Below, one piece after another: positions 57,351 to 64,000 of a DNA stretch of 64,000 nt. The DNA lies in NCBI GenBank assembly GCA_902770835.1, contig CACXUM010000002.1, forward strand, positions 1-64,000, given 5' to 3'. This DNA is from an uncultured Bacteroidia bacterium. GTDB lineage: Bacteria; Bacteroidota; Bacteroidia; Bacteroidales; F082. A program made the translations under genes and the position numbers. Within the stretch, counting starts at the first letter, position 1, and each line of letters opens with the position of its first letter. The notes under the pieces were generated by a model. The model made no database searches. It saw only the letters and a program-made list of their open reading frames with translations, and was not told the DNA's origin.

Positions 57351-58475
57351 ATGAAGATCGCAGTCAATACGCGCTTGTTGCTGAAAGACAGGCTTGAAGG
57401 AATTGGGTGGGTGGCCTACGAAACCCTGCGCCGTATGGTGAAAGACCATCCCGAAGTGGAATTTTATTTCATTTTCGACCGCCAGCCCGACCCGATGTTC
57501 CTTTTCGGCGACAATGTGAAGCCCATCGTACTGTTTCCGCAGGCACGGCACCCATTCTTGTTCATTTGGTTTTTCGAGTTTTCGGTCAAGAAGGCTTTGA
57601 AACAAATACAACCCGATTTGTTTTTCTCGCCCGACGGCTATTTGAGCCTTCGTTCCGATGTGCAGCAAGTAGCTCAGTTCCACGACCTTAACTTTGAGCA
57701 TTTCCCCAAGGATATGCCGAAAATCCATCTTTGGCATTACAAGAAATTCTTCCCGAAATTTGCCCGAAAAGCGAAGCGCATAGTAACGGTTTCGGAGTTC
57801 TCGAAACAGGACATCGTGGACTGCTACGGCATCGACCCGAAGAAGATAGATGTGGCCTATAACGGTGTGAATGAGAAGTTTGCACCGATTTCTGAAGAGG
57901 AGCAAGAGGCCGTTCGTGCGAAATACACGGACGGAAATCCTTATTTTATGTTTGTCGGTTCGCTGCATCCACGAAAAAATTTGGCGCGGCTGTTCACGGC
58001 CTTTGATTTGTTCAAATCGCAAACGCCGTCCAACGTCAAGTTGCTGATTGTAGGGGAGAAACGTTGGTGGTCGGAGCCGATAGAACAAGCTTATTCGTCT
58101 ATGCGCTTTAAGGACGAAGTGGTTTTTGCCGGTCGCTTGCGTGCCGAAGACCTGCATTTGGTGACGGCAGCAGCTTTGGCATCGGTGTATGTGTCTTATT
58201 TTGAGGGCTTTGGCATCCCGATTTTGGAGGCATTCAGGTGCGAAACACCCGTCATCACCTCCAATGTGACCTCCATGCCCGAAGTGGCCGACGACGCGGC
58301 TTTGCTTGTTGACCCATTCAGTGAGGCCTCCATCGCCGAAGGCATGACCGAAATGCTCGACGAAAATGTCCGCGAAGCCTTGATAGAGAAGGGTAGGGAA
58401 CGCGCCAAATATTTCTCTTGGGACTTGGCTGCTGAAGGAATTTGGAACTCATTAATGAAAGCAATAAAAGAATAG
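57351..58475 (+). CDS. GT4-family glycosyltransferase
   Basis: A 374-residue GT-B glycosyltransferase (family GT4), cytoplasmic or membrane-associated, using a nucleotide sugar. Start IAVNTRLLLKDRLEGIGW, then the N-domain; VTVSEFSKQDIVDCYG and DVAYNGVNEKF mark the hinge; the C-domain has FMFVGSLHPRKNLARLFTAF and the EX7E motif in YVSYFEGFGIPILEAFRCET. The acceptor is unknown; it could contribute to a surface polysaccharide. Ten bases after ahcY and three before purD, so expressed with housekeeping genes. Confidence 0.9.
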   Translation: MKIAVNTRLLLKDRLEGIGWVAYETLRRMVKDHPEVEFYFIFDRQPDPMFLFGDNVKPIVLFPQARHPFLFIWFFEFSVKKALKQIQPDLFFSPDGYLSLRSDVQQVAQFHDLNFEHFPKDMPKIHLWHYKKFFPKFARKAKRIVTVSEFSKQDIVDCYGIDPKKIDVAYNGVNEKFAPISEEEQEAVRAKYTDGNPYFMFVGSLHPRKNLARLFTAFDLFKSQTPSNVKLLIVGEKRWWSEPIEQAYSSMRFKDEVVFAGRLRAEDLHLVTAAALASVYVSYFEGFGIPILEAFRCETPVITSNVTSMPEVADDAALLVDPFSEASIAEGMTEMLDENVREALIEKGRERAKYFSWDLAAEGIWNSLMKAIKE

Positions 58476-58478
58476 AAA

Positions 58479-59849
58479 ATGGAAAAGATTATAATGTATC
58501 CCGCTGACAATGAAAAAGATGCTTTGGATTGGAAAGCAATCCAAGGGCAGCATATCACTGCGGTGCGCCGCAACATTTTGGTTCTCGGCTCAGGTGGCCG
58601 TGAACATGCCTTGGCATGGAAATTGGCCCAAGGCGAAGGAGCACACATATTCATCGCTCCTGGCAATGCCGGAACGGCGCAAGTAGGCACAAATGTAAAC
58701 TTGAAACTTTCTGATTTCGAGGCGGTAAAAGACTTCTGCTTGAAGCAAGAGATTAACCTTGTCGTGGTCGGTCCTGAGCAGCCTTTGGTGGATGGAATCG
58801 TGGATTTCTTCAAGAATGATGAGGCTTTGAAAGCCATCAAAATTATTGGTCCCGACAAACGCGGCGCGCAACTCGAAGGCAGCAAGGCCTTCGCCAAGGA
58901 CTTTATGGAAAAATACGGCGTTCCAACGGCAAAGTGCCTCAAAGTCAATAAAGACAATCTTGATGAAGGCTACAAGTTCCTCGAAAGCGTGAAGGCTCCT
59001 TACGTTTTGAAAGCAGATGGCCTTGCCGCAGGAAAAGGCGTGCTGATTCTCAACGATTTGCAAGAAGCCAAGGACGAACTTGCGAAGATGCTCAACGGCA
59101 AATTCGGTGCGGCTTCATCCACTGTGGTCATCGAGGAATTCCTCAAAGGCATCGAGGTTTCGGTCTTTGTCTTGACTGACGGCGAGCATTACGTTTTGCT
59201 GCCCGAGGCCAAGGACTACAAGCGCATCGGTGACGGCGACACAGGCCTCAACACTGGCGGTATGGGCGCAGTTTCACCCGTACCTTTCTGTAACCCAACG
59301 TTTTTGGAAAGGGTAGAGGAACACATTGTGAAGCCTACCTTAAAAGGCTTGAAAGCCGAAGGCATCGACTATAAAGGCTTCATTTTCTTGGGTTTGATGA
59401 ACGATAGCGGCAATCCATACGTTATCGAGTACAATGTGCGCATGGGCGACCCGGAGACTGAAGCCGTGATGACCCGCATCGATGGCGACTTTGCCGACCT
59501 GCTCTTTGCCTGCGCCGACGGTCGCTTGAACGAGGTTCGCTATGCCAAAAGCGACAAAACCGCAGTAACGGTGATGATGGTGTCAGGAGGCTATCCCGAA
59601 GCCTACGAAAAAGGCAAAAAAATGAGCGGATTGGAAGGTTTGAAAGATGTTGTCGCTTTCCATGCCGGAACAGCATTTAACACTGATAACGAAGTGGTTA
59701 CATCGGGCGGTCGCGTGATTGCGGTCACTGCGCACGGTAGTTCCATCGAGGAGGCGAGAACCAAAGCCTATCGCGAAGTGGAAAAGATTCATTTTGAGGG
59801 CGTTAATTATCGACATGACATTGGAGTTGATTTGATGCAATTGCAATGA
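58479..59849 (+). CDS. purD: Phosphoribosylamine-glycine ligase
   Basis: Second step of purine synthesis: phosphoribosylamine plus glycine and ATP to GAR. ATP-grasp enzyme of 456 residues. NILVLGSGGREHALAWKLAQ normally begins the protein, but here it is at residue 32, behind an unusual MEKIIMYPADNEKDALDW extension; ATG 58479 has an A-rich leader, while GTG 58563 would give a standard length. Other motifs: VVVGPEQPLVDGIVDFF, APYVLKADGLAAGKGV, NTGGMGAVSPVPF and YNVRMGDPETEAVM. The stop overlaps the next gene by four bases. Confidence 0.94.
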   Translation: MEKIIMYPADNEKDALDWKAIQGQHITAVRRNILVLGSGGREHALAWKLAQGEGAHIFIAPGNAGTAQVGTNVNLKLSDFEAVKDFCLKQEINLVVVGPEQPLVDGIVDFFKNDEALKAIKIIGPDKRGAQLEGSKAFAKDFMEKYGVPTAKCLKVNKDNLDEGYKFLESVKAPYVLKADGLAAGKGVLILNDLQEAKDELAKMLNGKFGAASSTVVIEEFLKGIEVSVFVLTDGEHYVLLPEAKDYKRIGDGDTGLNTGGMGAVSPVPFCNPTFLERVEEHIVKPTLKGLKAEGIDYKGFIFLGLMNDSGNPYVIEYNVRMGDPETEAVMTRIDGDFADLLFACADGRLNEVRYAKSDKTAVTVMMVSGGYPEAYEKGKKMSGLEGLKDVVAFHAGTAFNTDNEVVTSGGRVIAVTAHGSSIEEARTKAYREVEKIHFEGVNYRHDIGVDLMQLQ

Positions 59850-60829
59850 TTAAGTTTTTCAGACAGAGTTATGCCATTCAGTATGTGGTGATTGCGTTGT
59901 TGGCGATTGCCCTATGGATTCCTGCTTTCGTGGCGGGGAAGGTTCCGTCTGGTTTGGAAAAACCTGTCACGCCCATTTTCAATTTAATAAACGGAGTTTT
60001 AGATTTCTCGACCTACGCACAAATCACATTCGCTTTCCTTCTTTTGGCGTTTGAAACCCTGATTTTCAATGCAATACTCGTTGACCATCAGATTGTGGGA
60101 AAGGTGAGCACGATGGGGGCTTTCGTTTTCGTTTTGCTAATGAGCCTAACCAACACACAGACGACTTTTTATCCATTTGCATTGGCTACACTCTTCATTC
60201 TGTTGATGTTACGCGCATATTTTTCCGTCCACCTTGCGCCCAAACCTGAATTGGGGTTGGCAGATGCCGGAATCTTGATCGCTTTGGCCTCAATGTGCTA
60301 TTTTCCATCTATTGTGTTGATTTTGTGGTCAATAATTGTGCTTCCCGTAGCCAAAAAAGGCACTCTCCGCTTGCAATTGATACCCATTGTGGGCTTTCTT
60401 TTCGTGTATTTCCTTTATTTCTTGGGGGTCTATCTGTTCGGCGACTTGCCCTCGGTGTGGTCGGGCTATCGCGATTATTTCACTTCAAACCAATTCTCGA
60501 TTAATGGGTTTAACATAAAGAATATCAGTCTGTTGGTGCTACTTGTTGTTCCGACTGCCTTCTTGCTTTTCGGGAGTGCCAATGCGACTTTTGAAAAAAC
60601 GGTTGCTGTGCGAACCAAGATTTCAATGATAACAATTATGTTCATTTTTGCGGTTTTGCTGTTATTCTTGGGCGGTAACATCCTGATGAACGGACTGATT
60701 TTCATTGTGTTATCTATCTTGATTTCATACGCTTTCTCCTATATCGGCAATACGGGTTGGGCTAATCTGTTCCTGACACTATTCCTCATTTTGGTTTTTG
60801 CTAATCATTACTACTTTAATTTCCTATAA
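59846..60829 (+). CDS. DUF6427-like polytopic membrane protein
   Basis: Function unknown. The 327 residues form about nine to ten membrane helices with few charged loops. It starts MIKFFRQSYAIQYVVIALLA and contains FNAILVDHQIVGKVSTMGAF, FALATLFILLMLRAYFSV and FVYFLYFLGVYLFGDLPSVW, in line with the DUF6427 family of Bacteroidota. It overlaps purD by four bases and ends three bases before rnhB, the position where this family often sits. AT-rich codon use compared with purD is normal for membrane proteins. Confidence 0.8.
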   Translation: MIKFFRQSYAIQYVVIALLAIALWIPAFVAGKVPSGLEKPVTPIFNLINGVLDFSTYAQITFAFLLLAFETLIFNAILVDHQIVGKVSTMGAFVFVLLMSLTNTQTTFYPFALATLFILLMLRAYFSVHLAPKPELGLADAGILIALASMCYFPSIVLILWSIIVLPVAKKGTLRLQLIPIVGFLFVYFLYFLGVYLFGDLPSVWSGYRDYFTSNQFSINGFNIKNISLLVLLVVPTAFLLFGSANATFEKTVAVRTKISMITIMFIFAVLLLFLGGNILMNGLIFIVLSILISYAFSYIGNTGWANLFLTLFLILVFANHYYFNFL

Positions 60830-60832
60830 ATC

Positions 60833-61429
60833 ATGGGGTTACTGACGCATTATTCGGACAAGATTGAGGCTGGCTGCGACGAGGCTGGACGCGGATGTTT
60901 GGCAGGTCCAGTGGTGGCCGCTGCCGTGATTCTGAAAAATGATGCCGATTACCCAGAACTCAATGATTCCAAGCAACTTACGGAGAAAAAACGGATGCAT
61001 TTGCGCGAATTGGTGATGAAGGAGGCCTTGACTTACGGCATAGGGATAGTCACGGCGCAGGAGATTGACGAAATCAATATCCTAAATGCCTCATTCTTAG
61101 CTATGCACAGGGCTTTAGATAAACTAACACTTCAACCTGAATTACTCTTGATTGACGGCAACCGCTTCAATCCTTACAAAAAGGTGAAACATGTCTGCAT
61201 TGTTAGCGGAGACGCTAAGTATCAATCGATTGCGGCGGCTTCAATTTTGGCAAAGACCACAAGGGATATGATGATGGAACAATATGGGGAGCAATATCCC
61301 GTTTACAATTGGAAGAAAAACAAGGGCTATCCCACGAAAGAACACAAACAAGCCATTGCGGATTATGGCACAACACCGCTTCATAGGATGACTTTCAATA
61401 TGGCTATTCAGTTGAAGTTGGACTTGTAA
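60833..61429 (+). CDS. rnhB: Ribonuclease HII
   Basis: Removes ribonucleotides and RNA from RNA-DNA hybrids. The 198-residue product has the RNase HII signature [20 protein letters not shown] (Asp and Glu at about 15-16), [12 protein letters not shown], the third acidic residue in LLIDGNRF, the fourth in [19 protein letters not shown], and [10 protein letters not shown] at the end. Start ATG 60833, three bases after the membrane-protein stop. Confidence 0.95.
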   Translation: MGLLTHYSDKIEAGCDEAGRGCLAGPVVAAAVILKNDADYPELNDSKQLTEKKRMHLRELVMKEALTYGIGIVTAQEIDEINILNASFLAMHRALDKLTLQPELLLIDGNRFNPYKKVKHVCIVSGDAKYQSIAAASILAKTTRDMMMEQYGEQYPVYNWKKNKGYPTKEHKQAIADYGTTPLHRMTFNMAIQLKLDL

Positions 61430-61452
61430 TAAAATGATGTAAATAATAGAAA

Positions 61453-62280
61453 ATGAAAAAGTTAATCCATATCGTAATAATCCTTTTAATTGCGTTTTCA
61501 GCGAGAGCGCAAAACCATACGTTGGAAGACTATTGGAAAGATGTGGATTTCTCAGACACTGCGTTGATTTCAAGCAAAACACTGTCGGACAAATTGGTCA
61601 ATTATTTCTATTCGTTTACTGATGGCGACGAACAACGTTTTGATAGTCTGTCGATTGCGGGTTTGTCTGTAGTTCTTGGCAAAGCCAAAGTCAATATGAA
61701 ATATTATGAGTACATTCTCGAATTTGCTTTGAATGGTTATACGAACATGGGAAGAACGCAAGTTGTTGATTATCTGCTAAATTATCCTATGTTATTTGAA
61801 GGAGAGATTTCAATGAAAGAAGGTCAGCGACTTGATTCCATCACTGAGCCATATCAAAGAGTAAAGGTTGGTGTCAAAGCCCCTGATTATTCGGGCGTTA
61901 CAATTGATGGTAAGTCGTTCCATCTATATGGTTCTCAAGCCAAATACAGCATTGTCGTTTTTTGGTCAACGGATTGCGAATACTGCCATGATTTTTTGGT
62001 ACAGATTCGCAAGAATCTTGATTTAAAATCTGATTTTGAATTGGTTACATTTGCCTTAGCTGAAAATCAGGATGATGTGGAAAGAGCCGTAAAAAAAATG
62101 CGTCTGCCCGGATTCCATTTCTATGATGAACTACGCTGGGAAGGCAAGGCCTTTTTGGATTACCATGTCAGTTCCACGCCTACCGTATTCGTTTTGGATA
62201 AAGACAAGATGATTGTGTGCAAACCATACGATTGGAAAGAGTTGAAGGAATGGTTGATATTGAATAATTTAAAAAATTGA
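61453..62280 (+). CDS. Exported thioredoxin-like protein
   Basis: A 275-residue periplasmic protein: signal peptide (ending AFSARAQ), a helical N-terminal domain of the DUF5106 type (about 25-135) and a TlpA/thioredoxin fold with active site CEYC in VVFWSTDCEYCHDF (about 178-181) and cis-Pro region SSTPTVFVLDKDKMIV. Probably reduces or isomerises periplasmic disulfides. It is a paralogue of the protein at 21169, but lacks the palindromic insert and has the normal spacing between active site and cis-Pro strand. More AT-rich than rnhB before it. Confidence 0.85.
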   Translation: MKKLIHIVIILLIAFSARAQNHTLEDYWKDVDFSDTALISSKTLSDKLVNYFYSFTDGDEQRFDSLSIAGLSVVLGKAKVNMKYYEYILEFALNGYTNMGRTQVVDYLLNYPMLFEGEISMKEGQRLDSITEPYQRVKVGVKAPDYSGVTIDGKSFHLYGSQAKYSIVVFWSTDCEYCHDFLVQIRKNLDLKSDFELVTFALAENQDDVERAVKKMRLPGFHFYDELRWEGKAFLDYHVSSTPTVFVLDKDKMIVCKPYDWKELKEWLILNNLKN

Positions 62281-62293
62281 AAATTATATAGTT

Positions 62294-64000
62294 ATGAATA
62301 GATTTAAGTATGTAGTTCTTTGTGCTTTGGCCTTTGCATTTGGCCAAAGTTTTGCCCAAGATGCGGAATCGCGCTGGGTGGATTCAGTGTATAACAGCCT
62401 TAGTTTGGAGCAGCGCGTGGGTCAGTTGATTTGTTTGCGTGCCAACCAGCCCGACAAGCCTTTTTATGAAGATGTGGCGAAGTACATCAAGCAGTACAAC
62501 ATCGGTGGTGTGTGTTTTTTCCGCGCCGATGCCGAGGCTCAGGTGAACCAAACCAATGCGTGGCAGGCATTGGCGAAAACACCGTTGATGGTCAGCATTG
62601 ACGCGGAATGGGGATTGGCCATGCGCGTGAAGAAAACCATCGCTTATCCATATCAGATGACTTTGGGTGCGATAGATGATAACGAATTGATTTACAGGAT
62701 GGGACAGCAGGTGGCCGAGCAATGCCAGCGCATGGGTATCCATGTGAATTTCGCTCCTGTCGTTGATGTCAATTCCAATGCGGCCAACCCTGTGATTGGA
62801 ATGCGCAGTTTTGGTGAAGACCCTGAAAAAGTGGGAGAAAAAGGCGCGGCGTATGCCTTAGGTATGCAAAGCAAGGGACTGATTACCAGCATGAAACATT
62901 TCCCTGGACATGGCAACACGGCCACCGATTCACACATGACTTTGCCTACGGTCACGAGGACGATTGACGAAGTGCGCGACATTGAATTGTCGCCTTTCCG
63001 CCATCTGATTGCCAACGGCGTGAACGGTGCAATGGTTGGACACTTGTATTTCCCTGCCATTGAGAAAGTTAAGAACACTTCTTCCTCGCTGTCATACGGT
63101 GTTGTGACTGAACTGTTGAAGAATGAGATGGGCTTTGAAGGCCTGATTTTCACCGATGGACTCGACATGAAGGGTGTTTCGGAGAAAGTGAAACCTGACA
63201 GTGTACCTTACGCGGCTTTCATGGCGGGCAACGATGTGCTGATTTTGCCCCACAATGTGCCTTTCGCCATCAAGACCATCAAGGCGGCGGCAGAACGCGA
63301 TCCACAAGCGGCGGCGCGTTTGGAGGAAAGTTGCAAGAAAATCCTTCGTTATAAGTATCGTGTAGGCTTGAACGACTACAAGCCAACGCCCACGGCCAAT
63401 TTGATGACCGACTTGAAAAAGAGCCAATATTTGGACTTGCGCCAGCAGTTGTATGATGAGGCTATCACTTTGCTTCGCAATGAAAATCAGGTGATTCCGT
63501 TGGCAAACAACAAGAAAATCGCCGTGGTGACCATCGGAAACACAAAAAACGATGTGAACGAAGGACTTGTCGCAAAGGGTTTCAGCACCACTTCTTTCGT
63601 GGTTGCAAAGGATAATATCGCCTCAAAATCAGCGGAATGGCTGAAGAAATTAGAAAAATTCGATTTGGTGGTGGTCAACATTGAGAAAACGTCGATGTTC
63701 GCCAACAAAGACTACGGCATCACGGAGGAAACGGTGAAGTTCTTCAACCGTCTTGTAGCACAGAACGATGTGATTCTCAACCTTTTCGCTTGTCCGTATG
63801 CCTTGGACATGTTCCGCATCAACAACAGTGTAAAAGGTGTGGTGGTGGCCTATCAGGACGAAGTGCCGGCGGTGAATGCCGTTGTGAAATTATTGTCTGG
63901 CGAGATGGAAGCCCACGGCACGCTGCCCGTTTCAGTGAGCAAGTTCAAGTGCGGCGACGGCATTGTGGCTCTGCTTCCCGAAAGGAAAACGCAAGTCCTT
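62294..64000 (+). CDS. GH3 beta-N-acetylhexosaminidase-like enzyme, cut by the window edge
   Basis: ATG 62294 opens a frame that runs off the end of the window (569 codons seen). A signal peptide (ALAFAFGQSFAQ) precedes a GH3 barrel of the NagZ branch: MVSIDAEWGLAMRV, NFAPVVDVNSNAANPVIGMR, and the KHFPGHGNTATDSHMTLP motif, whose His/Asp pair acts as general acid in NagZ-type enzymes, with the nucleophile Asp in LIFTDGLDMKGV. The second GH3 domain begins near residue 390. In Bacteroidota such proteins are often fused to a C-terminal beta-lactamase-like domain, which would lie outside the window. Likely removes terminal beta-GlcNAc. Confidence 0.88.
   Translation, partial: MNRFKYVVLCALAFAFGQSFAQDAESRWVDSVYNSLSLEQRVGQLICLRANQPDKPFYEDVAKYIKQYNIGGVCFFRADAEAQVNQTNAWQALAKTPLMVSIDAEWGLAMRVKKTIAYPYQMTLGAIDDNELIYRMGQQVAEQCQRMGIHVNFAPVVDVNSNAANPVIGMRSFGEDPEKVGEKGAAYALGMQSKGLITSMKHFPGHGNTATDSHMTLPTVTRTIDEVRDIELSPFRHLIANGVNGAMVGHLYFPAIEKVKNTSSSLSYGVVTELLKNEMGFEGLIFTDGLDMKGVSEKVKPDSVPYAAFMAGNDVLILPHNVPFAIKTIKAAAERDPQAAARLEESCKKILRYKYRVGLNDYKPTPTANLMTDLKKSQYLDLRQQLYDEAITLLRNENQVIPLANNKKIAVVTIGNTKNDVNEGLVAKGFSTTSFVVAKDNIASKSAEWLKKLEKFDLVVVNIEKTSMFANKDYGITEETVKFFNRLVAQNDVILNLFACPYALDMFRINNSVKGVVVAYQDEVPAVNAVVKLLSGEMEAHGTLPVSVSKFKCGDGIVALLPERKTQVL

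Overview
The window looks like a chromosomal segment of a Bacteroidales bacterium, probably an uncultured gut or rumen lineage. Three things support this: many genes are preceded by the Bacteroidota -7 box TAnnTTTG, often with a TTG about 19 bases upstream; there are many lipoproteins with a Cys-terminated signal; and the families present are typical of the order (Oar-type TonB receptor, M64 peptidase with a type IX secretion tail, DUF4143 ATPase, Gfo/Idh/MocA-type GH109, FucP/GluP-type sugar transporter, TPR-AraC regulator). No rRNA, tRNA, CRISPR array or intact mobile element was seen. Genus cannot be assigned from the sequence alone.

Layout. 0-7.7 kb is accessory: a two-gene surface cassette (small PLGSG-tailed protein plus lipoprotein) occurs twice, with a toxin-antitoxin pair, a membrane-tethered AraC-type regulator and two repeat-rich spacers in between. 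7.7-14 kb holds an M13 peptidase, dnaX (interrupted), a polysaccharide deacetylase and a GNAT/FemAB-like protein. 14-21 kb is glycan-related: a GH2 beta-galactosidase, a thioesterase, a GH109 alpha-N-acetylgalactosaminidase and a divergent N-acetylhexosamine 1-kinase homologue. 21-28.6 kb has a thioredoxin-like protein, a phosphopantetheinyl transferase, an acyl-CoA synthetase and a large SNF2 helicase. 28.8-34.9 kb is a leftward galactose operon: galK, sugar nucleotidyltransferase, galM, sugar/H+ symporter, flippase. 35-43 kb carries an M64 peptidase, a DUF4143 ATPase behind four promoter-like repeats, a GH29 fucosidase and an Oar-like TonB receptor. 43.2-50.3 kb is a rightward housekeeping run (mutL, rhomboid, EEP-family protein, glmM, threonine aldolase). 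50.4-52.9 kb has a dead IS1634-type transposase start, an SPFH protein and a MATE transporter. 53.1-55.8 kb holds a tandemly duplicated pair of unknown lipoproteins (A1-B1-A2-B2). 55.9-64 kb has ahcY, a GT4 glycosyltransferase, purD, a DUF6427 membrane protein, rnhB, a thioredoxin-like protein and a GH3 enzyme that runs off the edge.

How it works together (inference): the secreted GH2, GH109, GH29 and GH3 enzymes with the M64 protease would strip galactose, GalNAc, fucose and GlcNAc from host-type O-glycans. The kinase homologue and the galK-galM-transporter-nucleotidyltransferase operon would then take in and activate the freed galactose and GalNAc. The most unusual features are the duplicated lipoprotein pairs, the duplicated PLGSG cassette, the promoter-like repeat arrays, and palindromic or heptameric intergenic-type repeats lying in frame inside dnaX, the beta-galactosidase and a thioredoxin-like gene. 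Three genes (first cassette lipoprotein, dnaX, SNF2 helicase) carry apparent frameshifts, which could be real or sequencing/assembly errors.
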